From Fredinandcohnia onubensis (GTDB lineage: Bacteria > Bacillota > Bacilli > Bacillales > Bacillaceae_L): a stretch of 64,000 nt of DNA. Shown one piece after another: positions 25,223 through 34,753 of the stretch (positions are counted from its first letter, which is position 1; every line of letters starts with the position of its first letter). The stretch is taken from the NCBI RefSeq assembly GCF_002734215.1, contig NZ_NSEB01000015.1, positions 62,001 to 126,000 of the forward strand, in the 5' to 3' direction. The notes below the pieces were generated by a model. The model was not told where the DNA came from. It worked only from the letters and a program-made list of their open reading frames with translations, and searched no databases. Position numbers and translations under genes: made by a program.

Positions 25223-26077
25223 ATGACAAAAATTTATGGACACCGCGGAGCAAAGGGGACATATCCAGAGAATACTTTACTTAGTTTAAAAAAAGCGATT
25301 GATCAGGGTGTTGATGGTTTGGAATTAGATGTCCATTTAACAAAGGATGGGGAAGTTGTTGTGATCCATGATGAGACGCTCGAACGAACAACAACTGGAA
25401 CGGGGTGGATAAAGGATTTAACCTTAGCTGAAATCAAACAACACAGCGCTGGAAAACCGTTTACTCACTTTCATGAATATGAAGAAGCTTGGGATGACGA
25501 GCAAGTTCCCACTCTTAAAGAGGTTCTAGAATTACTCGCGCCATACAAAATAGAACTTAATATCGAGCTAAAAACGTATTTGGTACCTTATGAAGGAATC
25601 GAGGAGAAGATCCTACATATCGTTCATCAGTATGGAAAGAATCTAGAAATTATCTATTCATCATTCCATTTGCCTTCGCTATTAAGAATTAAGCAGCTAG
25701 ATCCCAATTCGCAAATAGCCTGGTTGTTAAATGAAGGCATTTCCCTTCCCGATGATTATATGACTGTATTAGATTTAGACGCATTTCACTTAAACAAATC
25801 GATTCTCCTACCAAAGGGGGAAATGTTCCAGCAAGTGTTACAAATAAGCAAGCAATTCCCAATGTATTTCCCATTAGAAGTCGTTCATTATCTTAACAAA
25901 AAGGTTAATGAAGATAATGAGAAATGTTTTCGCCATCTCTTTGATAAGGTAAGGGTTTGGACGGTCAATGAACCTAAGGAAATTGAAAAATTACTTAGCC
26001 TGCAAGTCAATGCTATCATTACCGATTATCCTGATAGAGCAATCCGGATTAGAAATGAAATGATGAAATTAGTATAA
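25223..26077 (+). CDS. ugpQ: Glycerophosphodiester phosphodiesterase (UgpQ/GlpQ)
   Basis: A 284-residue TIM-barrel GDPD enzyme without a signal peptide, so cytosolic like UgpQ. The catalytic blocks HRGAKGTYPENT (about residues 7-18), ELDVHLTKDG (about 36-45) and VIHDETLERTT are intact. It hydrolyses imported glycerophosphodiesters to glycerol-3-phosphate and alcohol. It is the last gene of the ugp set. Such operons are often phosphate-regulated, but I could not find a convincing PHO box. Confidence 0.92.
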   Translation: MTKIYGHRGAKGTYPENTLLSLKKAIDQGVDGLELDVHLTKDGEVVVIHDETLERTTTGTGWIKDLTLAEIKQHSAGKPFTHFHEYEEAWDDEQVPTLKEVLELLAPYKIELNIELKTYLVPYEGIEEKILHIVHQYGKNLEIIYSSFHLPSLLRIKQLDPNSQIAWLLNEGISLPDDYMTVLDLDAFHLNKSILLPKGEMFQQVLQISKQFPMYFPLEVVHYLNKKVNEDNEKCFRHLFDKVRVWTVNEPKEIEKLLSLQVNAIITDYPDRAIRIRNEMMKLV

Positions 26078-26080
26078 ATG

Positions 26081-26113
26081 ATGGGACACGGGGACAGGTC
26101 CCGTGTCCCACAC
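26081..26113. repeat. GGGACA-family repeat copy 11
   Basis: GGGACACGGGGACAGGTCCC then GTGTCCCACAC; a near-perfect palindrome starting four bases after the ugpQ stop, here without a T-run. Confidence 0.88.
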
Positions 26114-26144
26114 TTATCTATACAAAAGGACTCTCAATAGTAAT

Positions 26145-26193
26145 CAAAAAAGCCTGACTTCTCGATTGATTGAGAAATTAGGCTCATTTTTTT
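26145..26193. terminator. Bidirectional terminator between ugpQ and the choice-of-anchor I gene
   Basis: AGCCTGACTTCTC pairs with GAGAAATTAGGCT (two mismatches); A-rich on the left and seven Ts on the right, so it can serve both convergent genes. Confidence 0.85.
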
Positions 26194-26201
26194 GATAAAA
26201 G

Positions 26202-27899
26202 TTATCTATCTTTTATGGGGTGGTTTTTATTAAGCTTCCCTTGCTTTACTTGGATTTCATTAACAGAAACAGTGCCGCTTACCTCGTTACCTACTAAAAC
26301 AAGTGGATTTCCAGTAGGACTTTCATTATGAGCAATAAATTCAAGTCCCTCAGGTGCCACATCACCAGCTATTGCCTGCGAAAAATCTCTAGTATTTGTA
26401 TAGTCTGTAAACTGAGGATTTTGTGGATCGGTAATGTTATATGTCATGACGCCACCAATTCTCTCAAGCCCAACAAATGCATATACTTGATTTCCAATTA
26501 CGCCTACCTTCACATCTTCAGGCTCAGGTCCCTTTTTGGCACTTCGCTTTTCAAAGGTATCATCGTCGTTAGACCAGTTAAATTCTCCTGGAAAACGTTG
26601 TGCAGTGATCTTTTCGAAATCACTTCCACTATCATAAACAAGCTCCATTGTATCAGCCTTCCAAATCGAGAATGAACGGCCACCCAAAGTATAAATAGCA
26701 TCATTTCCACGATCAGTTAGTACTTCAAGTTTACTATAATCATTCTCAGGGTCTTTCATTTTCTCAAATGCGTCTTGTGCTTCTTTTGCTGTCATTCCTT
26801 TAAATAAATCTGTGTTTAGCGAAATTTTTTCCTTTACATCTTTAAAGTCTGCAACATTAATAAAATCTGATTTATCCTCTGGCCACTCTGTTGCATCCCC
26901 TTCGTTTGCTGTAATAAGATAATCGACGCCACGGATGGTTACATGTGCAATCCCGTCTGGCATATAAGCACCCAAAATCGGAAGTTTTTCAATGTTGATC
27001 TCATCATCCCTAGCTGCATCTAATTCATTCCCTACCATGGAATGGTCTTTATAACCAAGGGATTTAACTGATAAAACTTTGCCTTTTTCAACATCAATCG
27101 TCGCAATAGCATTGTTCTCTTGAAGGGTAACATATGCTTTCTTACCATCTTTTGAAACCGCAATGTATTCAGGCTCAAAATCTTTACTAGTATCTACTTT
27201 TGTCCCATTCTTACGAATATGCACATCATCATCAATCACACTTGGATCATCAAAAGTAAGATGTGTAACTTTTCCTGAAGTCACTTCCACAATTGTAATC
27301 GATCCCTCAGGGTCTTCCGTATGCAGGCCTCCACGCGGTTCGCCTTCGTTCGCTGATAAAATGTACTTTCCATTAGCTGTTATTTTAACCATGTCAGGTT
27401 GAACACCTGCATCAAAGGTTTTTTGAATTTCGCCATCAGGATTCATTACCACAATTTTTCCGTTTTTTGTATAATCCTCATCTTGAACAGCAGCAACAAT
27501 TACATTACGTGAGCTATTAATATCAATACTTGTTAAGTCACCATATGTAAACGTATCGGAGTTCACGACGTCAGCAATATTAATAGATCTTTCTTTTTGT
27601 AGTTCCACTACTGTGTCTGTAGATCTTAAATCTTTAAGACTCACAATATCAATAGTCTGTCCATGGCCATTAATAACATAGAACTTTTGGTTGGCAGCAT
27701 TATATTTAACTATTTCAGCAACGCCACCATCTTCATTGGTTAACCCTATGCTATAGCCTGCAATTTTATTTACTTCATTGGGAGTTGAAAAATCCGTTTT
27801 CGCATGTACAGGATTACCACTAATTGGGCTTACTGAACTAAGCAAAAAACCTGCTAATAATACCTTACTGAACATTTTGAGCTTTGAATTACTTTTCAT
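26202..27899 (-). CDS. Secreted choice-of-anchor I family protein
   Basis: An extracellular protein of about 565 residues with a signal peptide (FSKVLLAGFLLSSVSPISG, cleaved near VHAK). The body is a beta-propeller-like repeat region with LVIVD-style strands (AKFYVINGHGQTIDIV type, KKAYVTLQENNAIATIDV) and DYLITANEGDATEWPE, typical of choice-of-anchor I proteins. These are sometimes linked to alkaline-phosphatase-like domains. No LPXTG or S-layer anchor is visible here. ATG 27899 follows GGAGG. Convergence with ugpQ may reflect phosphate metabolism, which is only a guess. Confidence 0.8.
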   Translation of the reverse strand: MKSNSKLKMFSKVLLAGFLLSSVSPISGNPVHAKTDFSTPNEVNKIAGYSIGLTNEDGGVAEIVKYNAANQKFYVINGHGQTIDIVSLKDLRSTDTVVELQKERSINIADVVNSDTFTYGDLTSIDINSSRNVIVAAVQDEDYTKNGKIVVMNPDGEIQKTFDAGVQPDMVKITANGKYILSANEGEPRGGLHTEDPEGSITIVEVTSGKVTHLTFDDPSVIDDDVHIRKNGTKVDTSKDFEPEYIAVSKDGKKAYVTLQENNAIATIDVEKGKVLSVKSLGYKDHSMVGNELDAARDDEINIEKLPILGAYMPDGIAHVTIRGVDYLITANEGDATEWPEDKSDFINVADFKDVKEKISLNTDLFKGMTAKEAQDAFEKMKDPENDYSKLEVLTDRGNDAIYTLGGRSFSIWKADTMELVYDSGSDFEKITAQRFPGEFNWSNDDDTFEKRSAKKGPEPEDVKVGVIGNQVYAFVGLERIGGVMTYNITDPQNPQFTDYTNTRDFSQAIAGDVAPEGLEFIAHNESPTGNPLVLVGNEVSGTVSVNEIQVKQGKLNKNHPIKDR

Positions 27900-28103
27900 C
27901 GTATTGCCTCCACGTATCATATTCTATCTAAATCCGGTGATTCGACAGATATAGCAATTGTAACCTAGCATTATTTCAACACTATTGAGTAATTGTAAAG
28001 GATTGTTTGATTGTTTATTAAAAATTCAAACCGCAACGTCTCATCCCCGAAAAATGTATAAGGAATCTAGGGATTAGCAATTATAACTGTAGGAGGGGAA
28101 TCG

Positions 28104-29531
28104 ATGGAATGGTTTGGTAGTACATTAGGTGAAATTAATACATTTTTATATTCGTATTTATTAATTATATTGTTGGTTGGAGTGGGTCTTTTTTTTACTT
28201 TTAAAACAGGTTTTATTCAATTCCGATTAATTTCAGATATGTTTAAAGTGATTACGGAAAAAACTCCAAGAGATGAATCAGGGAAAAAAGGGATCTCTTC
28301 TTTTCAGGCTTTTACAATCTCTGCTGCTTCTCGGATTGGGACAGGAAATATTGCTGGAGTTGCAACGGCAATTGCCCTTGGGGGACCTGGTGCTATTTTT
28401 TGGATGTGGATGATTGCGCTAATTGGTGGTGCAACTTCACTAGTTGAAAGTACACTCGCACAAGTATATAAAATCAAGGATCACGATACTGGGTTGTATC
28501 GTGGTGGTCCCGCCTATTATATAGAAAAAGGCCTAAATAAAAGGTGGATGGGGATTATTTTTGCCGTAGTTATTACATTTACATATGGTTTTGTGTTTAA
28601 TGCGGTACAAGCCAATACGATAACCATTGCGTTTGAAGAAAGCTTCGGTACTAATCGGGTTGTCGTGGGAATAATAATTGCGGTTATAACAGGTATTATC
28701 GTCTTTGGTGGCTTAAAACGTATTGTAAGTGTCACTCAAATTATTGTTCCAGTTATGGCAGTTCTGTATATCATCATCGCACTCCTTGTTGTCATCATAA
28801 ATATTATAGAGCTCCCCAATGTGTTGATGTTGATCATTAAATCTGCCTTTGGGTTGGAAGAAGCCTTTGCTGGGTTGCTAGGGGCAGCAATCATGAACGG
28901 GATAAAACGTGGTTTATTCTCAAATGAAGCGGGAATGGGTTCTGCCCCGAATGCAGCGGCAACTGCATCTGTTACTCACCCAGTCAAACAAGGACTAATT
29001 CAAACCCTAGGGGTTTTTATTGATACATTATTAGTTTGTACGGCAACAGCTGCTATCGTATTACTAAGTGATGCGTATCTTCAATCCGACGCTGCTTCTG
29101 TTAACTTAACTCAAGTTTCTTTAGCCGAGAATTTAGGCGATTGGGCAGGGATATTTTTAGCTATAGCTGTATTTCTGTTTGCGTTCAGCTCGATTATCGG
29201 GAATTACTATTATGGTGAGACAAATATTGAATTTATTAATGAATCAAAAATTGGTTTAAATCTATTCCGTATTTTGGTTGTAGTCTTTGTGCTATTTGGT
29301 TCAATTGCAAAAGTACAAATTGTCTGGGATTTAGCAGATCTCTTTATGGCAATCATGGCCATCATTAACTTACTGGCAATTCTACTGCTTTGGAAGATAG
29401 TCAAGCAAGTTATTCATGATTATGTAGTCCAACGAAAACAAGGCAAAGACCCAATATTCTACAAGAAAAACGTATCAAACCTGGGAGATGTGGAATGTTG
29501 GGGAGAAGAGGGGAAAAGCCGTTTGCAATAA
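28104..29531 (+). CDS. AGCS-family sodium:alanine/glycine symporter (AlsT-like)
   Basis: A 475-residue polytopic symporter. The AGCS hallmarks are QAFTISAASRIGTGNIAGVA (about 73-92), GGPGAIFWMWMIALIGG and LFSNEAGMGSAPNAAATA. It imports alanine, glycine or a related small amino acid with Na+. GTAGGAGGGG precedes the ATG. It is monocistronic, with a perfect terminator after it. Confidence 0.92.
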   Translation: MEWFGSTLGEINTFLYSYLLIILLVGVGLFFTFKTGFIQFRLISDMFKVITEKTPRDESGKKGISSFQAFTISAASRIGTGNIAGVATAIALGGPGAIFWMWMIALIGGATSLVESTLAQVYKIKDHDTGLYRGGPAYYIEKGLNKRWMGIIFAVVITFTYGFVFNAVQANTITIAFEESFGTNRVVVGIIIAVITGIIVFGGLKRIVSVTQIIVPVMAVLYIIIALLVVIINIIELPNVLMLIIKSAFGLEEAFAGLLGAAIMNGIKRGLFSNEAGMGSAPNAAATASVTHPVKQGLIQTLGVFIDTLLVCTATAAIVLLSDAYLQSDAASVNLTQVSLAENLGDWAGIFLAIAVFLFAFSSIIGNYYYGETNIEFINESKIGLNLFRILVVVFVLFGSIAKVQIVWDLADLFMAIMAIINLLAILLLWKIVKQVIHDYVVQRKQGKDPIFYKKNVSNLGDVECWGEEGKSRLQ

Positions 29532-29536
29532 TAATT

Positions 29537-29568
29537 AAAACGAATTCCGAATATGGAATTCGTTTTTT
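29537..29568 (+). terminator. Terminator after the AGCS symporter
   Basis: A perfect 12-bp stem (AAAACGAATTCC with GGAATTCGTTTT), six-base loop, then Ts. Confidence 0.9.
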
Positions 29569-29732
29569 ATGTACATCAAAGATAAGGACATTGACTAATC
29601 AAACAAAATAAATTATGATTATCGCAGTAAAAAGCTTAAAAGCATAAAAGCTTTAAAGTGATAAAGCGACGTTAGAATCTTCTAAACTATTAAAGTGAAA
29701 TGTTAATTTTTTATGGACTGGTGGGGGAAACG

Positions 29733-31154
29733 GTGAAATCAAATCTTACAATTTGGAAAGCAATCATTCCATTATTAGGTTTAATCATTACTGCAGCTTG
29801 CTCTATTTTTATCTGGAATGCAGGAATGAATTTTCCATTAATGGTAGGAGTGATTTTGGCATCCATCGTTGCAATTAGCTGCGGATGGAGTTGGAATGAC
29901 GTTCAACAAATGATGGTAAATGGAGTAACAAGAGCTTTACCGGCCGTGTTTATATTAATGGTGATCGGGACGATTATTGGGTCTTGGATTGCGAGTGGTG
30001 TTATTCCAACAATGATTTATTATGGTGTTTCGATTTTAGATCCGTCCTGGTTTGTTCCGTTCGTTGCGTTAATAACAGGTATAGTTTCGATTACTCTAGG
30101 AACATCCTTTACTTCGATCGCAACTGTAGGACTAGCCTTCATGGCGATTGGAGAAGGATTGGGATTCTCATCCGCACTCGTTGCAGGGGCTGTCCTTTCA
30201 GGTGCCTATTTAGGGGATAAACTTTCACCTTTATCAGATACGACCAATATTGCTGCAGCTTTAGTAGATACGGATTTATTTAGTCATATTAAACACATGC
30301 TTTGGGACACGATTCCTGCATTTGTAGTATCTCTTCTGTTATTTTGGGTGTTTGGCAGTTTTGAGATTGCTAATAACACAAGTATTGGTAATGGGACGAT
30401 TGAAGCCATTATGTCTGGCTTAGACGAAGCGTTCGTCATTCATCCGTTGTTATTATTGCTACCGATATTAACGATCATTTTAATGCTAAAGCGTACTCCT
30501 GCATTACCAGCATTGATGGGTGTCGGTTTATTAGGTGCGGTTATAGCTGTTGTTGTTCAAGGAATCTCGGTAAGTTCAATTGTTCAATTTATGACAAGTG
30601 GCTTTAAGATTGAAACGGGGATTGGTGAAATTGACTCCTTGTTGAATCGAGGCGGACTTACATCGATGCTTGGGACCGTTGGAATGCTTATGATTGCTAC
30701 CGCGCTTGGTGGTATATTAGAAGAAACGGGAACCTTTGAAATGCTAACAGGTAAAATGATGAAAAAGGTAAAAACGACTGGAGCACTCATTGGTTCAACA
30801 CTTTTATCAACCTTTGTTGTTGCGCTAGCAAGTGGGGCTCAGTTTTTGGCAATCATCTTACCAGCAAGAACCTTCGTTAAAAAGTATAAAGATATGAATA
30901 TTGATACAAAAAACCTCTCTAGAACAGTCGAGTCCATGGGGACTGTAGGAATTAACCTTATCCCCTGGAGTGTTCCAGCGGTGTTTGCAACGAGCATTTT
31001 AGGTGTCAGTGCATGGGAGTTTATCCCGTATGCTTTCTTTATTTATCTTGTTCCATTAGTAAATCTGTTGTTTGGTTTCACCGGATGGACGATTGCTAGA
31101 AAGGATTACAGCCAAGAAAAAGAACTGGCACAAGTAGAAAGGGAAGTTGTATAG
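29733..31154 (+). CDS. NhaC-type Na+/H+ antiporter
   Basis: An antiporter of about 473 residues with around 11 membrane segments. The NhaC family block GAVLSGAYLGDKLSPLSDTT (about 158-177) and SLGTSFTSIATVG-like helices are clear. The GTG at 29733 is preferred because GGTGGGG lies just upstream; an in-frame ATG at 29700 lacks a ribosome site. The stop overlaps the start of the metallo-hydrolase gene by one base (TAGTG), so the two are translationally coupled. Confidence 0.88.
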   Translation: MKSNLTIWKAIIPLLGLIITAACSIFIWNAGMNFPLMVGVILASIVAISCGWSWNDVQQMMVNGVTRALPAVFILMVIGTIIGSWIASGVIPTMIYYGVSILDPSWFVPFVALITGIVSITLGTSFTSIATVGLAFMAIGEGLGFSSALVAGAVLSGAYLGDKLSPLSDTTNIAAALVDTDLFSHIKHMLWDTIPAFVVSLLLFWVFGSFEIANNTSIGNGTIEAIMSGLDEAFVIHPLLLLLPILTIILMLKRTPALPALMGVGLLGAVIAVVVQGISVSSIVQFMTSGFKIETGIGEIDSLLNRGGLTSMLGTVGMLMIATALGGILEETGTFEMLTGKMMKKVKTTGALIGSTLLSTFVVALASGAQFLAIILPARTFVKKYKDMNIDTKNLSRTVESMGTVGINLIPWSVPAVFATSILGVSAWEFIPYAFFIYLVPLVNLLFGFTGWTIARKDYSQEKELAQVEREVV

Positions 31155-32020
31155 TGAGTGAAGTTATTTTAAGTGTGGTTGGGACTGCGCAAGATGGTGG
31201 TTTACCACAGGCCAATTGTTTTTGTGAAAATTGTAAAAGGGCAATGGAAGATCCAAAGTATAAAAGAACGGCGGCATCATTAGCGATTATATTACCAGAA
31301 GAGAATAAATGGCATTTAATTGAGGCTACTCCTGATTTGCGGGAACAAATGGCGCGATTACAAATGAGATATGGAATGGAATCGAAATTGATGAGCAGTA
31401 TTTTTCTAACGCATGCTCATATCGGCCATTATCCAGGTTTGATGTTTTTAGGGAAAGAAGCAATTAATTCCCGAAAATTACCCGTAATGGCAGGGTCAAA
31501 AATGAAAAAGTTACTGGAAAAAGATGCTCCTTGGAGCCAGCTAACGGCGCTTGAGAACATTGTTGTTCAAGAAATCAAGGATAGACATCAAGTGAATGTT
31601 TCTTCAGAAGTAACAGTGACTCCGGTAACCGTTCCGCATCGTAATGAGTTTTCTGAGACGTTTGCTTTTTGGATCAAAGGACCGAATAAAAAGGTTTTAT
31701 TTATTCCAGATATTGATCGATGGGAAGAATGGGAAATTGATATTCGAGAAGCGGTGAAAGAGGCGGACATTTGTTTCCTTGATGGCACATTTCATTCCCC
31801 ACAGGATTTAGCGAATATTGGGCGTGATTATCGACAGGTTCCCCATCCACTAATGACAGAGACAATGGAGTTGCTTCAGGATTTAGTAGGAGAAACGGAA
31901 ATTTATTTTACACATCTTAATCATTCAAACCCAGTATTATACAAAGGCGGGGCATTAAGAAAAGAAATCGAAGCAAAAGGCTTCTATATTGCAGATGAAG
32001 AAATGGAATTTAGAATATGA
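31154..32020 (+). CDS. PqqB-like MBL-fold metallo-hydrolase
   Basis: A 288-residue metallo-beta-lactamase-fold protein close to PqqB. A Cys cluster NCFCENCKRA (about 18-27) matches the zinc-knuckle of PqqB-like proteins. The metal motif reads THAHIGHYPGL: the Asp of HxHxDH is replaced by Gly, and a later His in VPHRNE and Asp in IPDID are kept. No other pqq gene is nearby, so PQQ synthesis is unlikely. The GTG start overlaps the antiporter stop. Function may be tied to ion or pH homeostasis; inference only. Confidence 0.82.
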   Translation: MSEVILSVVGTAQDGGLPQANCFCENCKRAMEDPKYKRTAASLAIILPEENKWHLIEATPDLREQMARLQMRYGMESKLMSSIFLTHAHIGHYPGLMFLGKEAINSRKLPVMAGSKMKKLLEKDAPWSQLTALENIVVQEIKDRHQVNVSSEVTVTPVTVPHRNEFSETFAFWIKGPNKKVLFIPDIDRWEEWEIDIREAVKEADICFLDGTFHSPQDLANIGRDYRQVPHPLMTETMELLQDLVGETEIYFTHLNHSNPVLYKGGALRKEIEAKGFYIADEEMEFRI

Positions 32021-32023
32021 AGT

Positions 32024-32094
32024 GTGGGACGCGGTTATCGCCTCCCACTTTTTTTATTAGGAGGAAGAAACTAGGCAGTGGACCTGTTCCATTA
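32024..32094. repeat. GGGACA-family repeat copy 12 (degenerate)
   Basis: GTGGGACGCGGTTATCGCCT with CCCACTTTTTTT forms a hairpin with T-run three bases after the stop of the metallo-hydrolase gene; a second arm GTGGACCTGTTCCATTA lies at 32076-32094. Confidence 0.7.
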
Positions 32095-32157
32095 TAAATG
32101 TATCCGGAATTACATAGACTACAGTTACTTATTTTTTTAGGAAACAGAGTTGATGAT

Positions 32158-33390
32158 ATGGAGAGTTTGGTAGCATCTCTTTCACAATTTATTTTTTGGT
32201 ACCCTTTGGTTATGTCCTTATTTTGGATAGCAGGTGCGAGCCTCTTTTTTAGGTACCGGGAAAGAAAGAATAAGGTGGACTTCGACCAGGTTGAGTGGCC
32301 ATTTGTTAGTATTTTAATCCCGTGTTATAACGAGGAAGATACGATTGAGGAAACCGTTAAACATATTGTAAAAGTGAATTATCCGCATAAAGAAATCATT
32401 GTTGTGAATGATGGAAGTACTGATCGTACAGCTGAAATTCTTCATAGATTAGCCCCTCACTTTCAAGAACTTCGAGTCATTGATTGTAAGGAAAATAGGG
32501 GGAAAGCCAATGCCTTACATATTGCCCTTCATGCTTCTAAAGCGGAATATTTAATTTGTATTGATTCAGATGCCATTTTGGACCCTGATGCTCCTTATTA
32601 TTTGATTCACCAATTTTTTAATCGTGGTGAGAGATTAGGAGCTGTAACAGGTAACCCAAGGATACGTAATCGTGATACATTACTTAGCCGATTGCAAATT
32701 GTGGAATATGCGTCGATTATAGGTGCGATAAAAAGAACCCAGCGTACATTGGGTAAAATTATGACAGTATCAGGTGTGGTAGTGGCTTTTCGAAAAAAAG
32801 CTCTAGTAAATGTTGGCCTTTGGGACCGCGATATGATTACCGAAGATATTTCAGTATCTTGGAAGCTTCAGGAGAAGTTTTGGGATATCCGATATGAACC
32901 ACGAGCCCTGTGCTGGATGCTTGTACCTGAAACGATTAAAGGGATATGGAAACAACGAATTCGATGGGCTCAAGGTGGACAAGAGGTAATTCTAAGACAT
33001 TGGAGAATATTGCTGAACTGGAAGCACCGAAGAATTTGGCCCATTTATATCGAGCAATGGGTAAGTCTATTATGGTCGTACTCTTGGATTTTTGTGACAA
33101 TCTACTATTTCGTTACCACTACGAGCGTTCAAGAGCTATTCATTTGGATCACCTTTTCTTCATTTTCGCTGATTTTCTTAAGCTTAATTCAATTGTGGAT
33201 TTCAATTAAAGTGGATTCTCCATATGACCGAATTTTGAAGTACTATCTATGGGCAGCTTGGTATCCGGTCATTTATTGGGTTTTAAATGCAGTTATTGTG
33301 GTGTTTGCGTTTCCGAAAGCAATAAATTCTCGAATCAAAGGTGGTTATGCGACTTGGACAAGCCCAGACAGAGGAAACAGAGTGAATTAA
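32158..33390 (+). CDS. pgaC: Poly-N-acetylglucosamine synthase, IcaA/PgaC-like GT2
   Basis: A membrane glycosyltransferase of about 410 residues. Two N-terminal helices are followed by a GT2 domain: VSILIPCYNEEDTIEETV, VVNDGSTDRT, the DxD-like CIDSDA, catalytic TED (MITEDISVSW) and QxxRW motif KQRIRWAQGG; three more helices follow. It polymerises UDP-GlcNAc into beta-1,6 poly-GlcNAc, a biofilm polysaccharide. ATG 32158 is preferred as IcaA proteins start just before FWYPLVMSLFW; an upstream ATG at 32098 sits at a repeat edge without ribosome site. Confidence 0.9.
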   Translation: MESLVASLSQFIFWYPLVMSLFWIAGASLFFRYRERKNKVDFDQVEWPFVSILIPCYNEEDTIEETVKHIVKVNYPHKEIIVVNDGSTDRTAEILHRLAPHFQELRVIDCKENRGKANALHIALHASKAEYLICIDSDAILDPDAPYYLIHQFFNRGERLGAVTGNPRIRNRDTLLSRLQIVEYASIIGAIKRTQRTLGKIMTVSGVVVAFRKKALVNVGLWDRDMITEDISVSWKLQEKFWDIRYEPRALCWMLVPETIKGIWKQRIRWAQGGQEVILRHWRILLNWKHRRIWPIYIEQWVSLLWSYSWIFVTIYYFVTTTSVQELFIWITFSSFSLIFLSLIQLWISIKVDSPYDRILKYYLWAAWYPVIYWVLNAVIVVFAFPKAINSRIKGGYATWTSPDRGNRVN

Positions 33391-33797
33391 TTATTAAAAC
33401 AAAACGCAATTGGGTTCATGAAGTGATCATAGGTTTTTTCTCCCTTTTAATATGGATGTTTTGTTTATTTGTCATCTTCTTTTTTATCAGCGCCCTTTTT
33501 AACAATAATAATGAATATTTAAATGTTGTGAAGATGTTATTTAAAACAACAAATATTGAAATTAGAGAATTCATTTATACAGTATTTGCTATTTTTATCG
33601 CATGTTATTTAGGACTATGGTTGTGGAAGTACTACAATACAAAAAGGTTTAGTCATTTGGTGAGAAGAAAATATCCGCAACCAACCTCTGAAGAAGAGGT
33701 TTTAGCACTCGGCTTAATTAGTAAAGAAGACTATGATTCTTTGCAAAATGCAAAAGACATTACATTGAAGAAAAATCCAATCCGGGATCTTGTTTAG
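33354..33797 (+). CDS. pgaD: IcaD/PgaD-like auxiliary subunit of PNAG synthase
   Basis: A protein of about 147 residues with two membrane helices (about 20-43 and 67-87) and a cytosolic C-terminal tail. The start is inferred as TTG 33354, preceded by AAAGGTGG at nine bases: the resulting N-terminus LDKPRQRK matches the MVKPRQRE start of staphylococcal IcaD. This places the start 37 bases inside pgaC, in another frame, so it is easily misannotated. The partner activates PgaC/IcaA. Confidence 0.8.
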   Translation: MDKPRQRKQSELIIKTKRNWVHEVIIGFFSLLIWMFCLFVIFFFISALFNNNNEYLNVVKMLFKTTNIEIREFIYTVFAIFIACYLGLWLWKYYNTKRFSHLVRRKYPQPTSEEEVLALGLISKEDYDSLQNAKDITLKKNPIRDLV

Positions 33798-33805
33798 GTG
33801 ATGAA

Positions 33806-34654
33806 ATGAGTAAGAACTTCTTGATTCTCCTTCTGTTTTTTGCTCTTGTTGGAGGGGTTATTTATTTTATTTCTACAAAGGATTTTACTGATCCTGCAAT
33901 GACGTTTCCCGAGGAACTAGACAAAGATGGATGCTTAGGTTTGACATATCATCGTGTTCGGAATGAGAACTTATTTTATAACATAATTGGCTTAGCCACT
34001 CAGGCTGAGGAATCAACGAAATTCAGTGTCTACACAGAGCAGTTTGAAACTCAAATGAAACAATTAAAAGAGCAAGGTGCAACCTTTGTTACTCCGGATG
34101 AACTAAGGGAGGCAAAGCAAACAGAAACTTTTCCTGAAAAATGTATTTGGATTTCTTTCGATGATATTGACGTGTCTGTTTATGAAAATGCCTTTCCTAT
34201 TTTAAAGGAAAATAATATTCCTTTTACTTTATTTATCATTGCTGGCCAAGTTGGAAAGGATTACTCCAATTTGGAGATGGCATCATGGGAACAACTCCAA
34301 ACCATGATAAATAGTGGGCTCGCAACAATTGGTTCACACACCTTTGACATGCATTATTTTTCAGAAGATGTCCCAGTGTTTTTCCTTGAAGGAAACTACC
34401 GAGATTTCCAAAAAGACCTTCAACTTAGTAAAGATACAATTGAAGAACAATTGAATGTGGAGGTAAAGGATTTCGCCTATCCATTTGGAAATGGCCGAGC
34501 AGATCTTGTAGATGCTATCAAACAATCAGGTTACAGTTCGGCATCAATTCTTGCCCCACGCTCAATCACTTCCGAAAATGACAACTACTGGATGAACCGC
34601 ATTCTCGTCAATCAGCCCGTATTCGACGAAATCGTCCAGCAATGGATCAATTAA
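33806..34654 (+). CDS. icaB: IcaB-like polysaccharide deacetylase
   Basis: A 282-residue extracytoplasmic protein with an N-terminal signal/anchor helix (residues 5-22) and an NodB-type deacetylase domain. CLGLTYHRVRNE corresponds to the IcaB start CLALxYHRVR; ISFDDID provides the catalytic/metal Asp pair, and IGSHTFDMH the metal His residues. It partially de-N-acetylates poly-GlcNAc, needed for its retention at the cell surface. It lies nine bases after pgaD. No icaC acyltransferase follows. Confidence 0.88.
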   Translation: MSKNFLILLLFFALVGGVIYFISTKDFTDPAMTFPEELDKDGCLGLTYHRVRNENLFYNIIGLATQAEESTKFSVYTEQFETQMKQLKEQGATFVTPDELREAKQTETFPEKCIWISFDDIDVSVYENAFPILKENNIPFTLFIIAGQVGKDYSNLEMASWEQLQTMINSGLATIGSHTFDMHYFSEDVPVFFLEGNYRDFQKDLQLSKDTIEEQLNVEVKDFAYPFGNGRADLVDAIKQSGYSSASILAPRSITSENDNYWMNRILVNQPVFDEIVQQWIN

Positions 34655-34656
34655 GA

Positions 34657-34695
34657 GTGGGACACAGGGACAGGTCCCGTGTCCCACCTTTTTTT
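34657..34695. repeat. GGGACA-family repeat copy 13
   Basis: GTGGGACACAGGGACAGGTC with CCCGTGTCCCACC and seven Ts, starting three bases after the icaB stop: a good terminator. Confidence 0.9.
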
Positions 34696-34753
34696 GCAAT
34701 TATGGTATTGAGATTAAAGGGTTTATAGTGTGGTCGTCACAATGGTAGGTTAA

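Noticed and set aside
31154-32020. Calling the metallo-hydrolase pqqB
   Set aside because: No other pqq genes are present, and the metal motif is altered.
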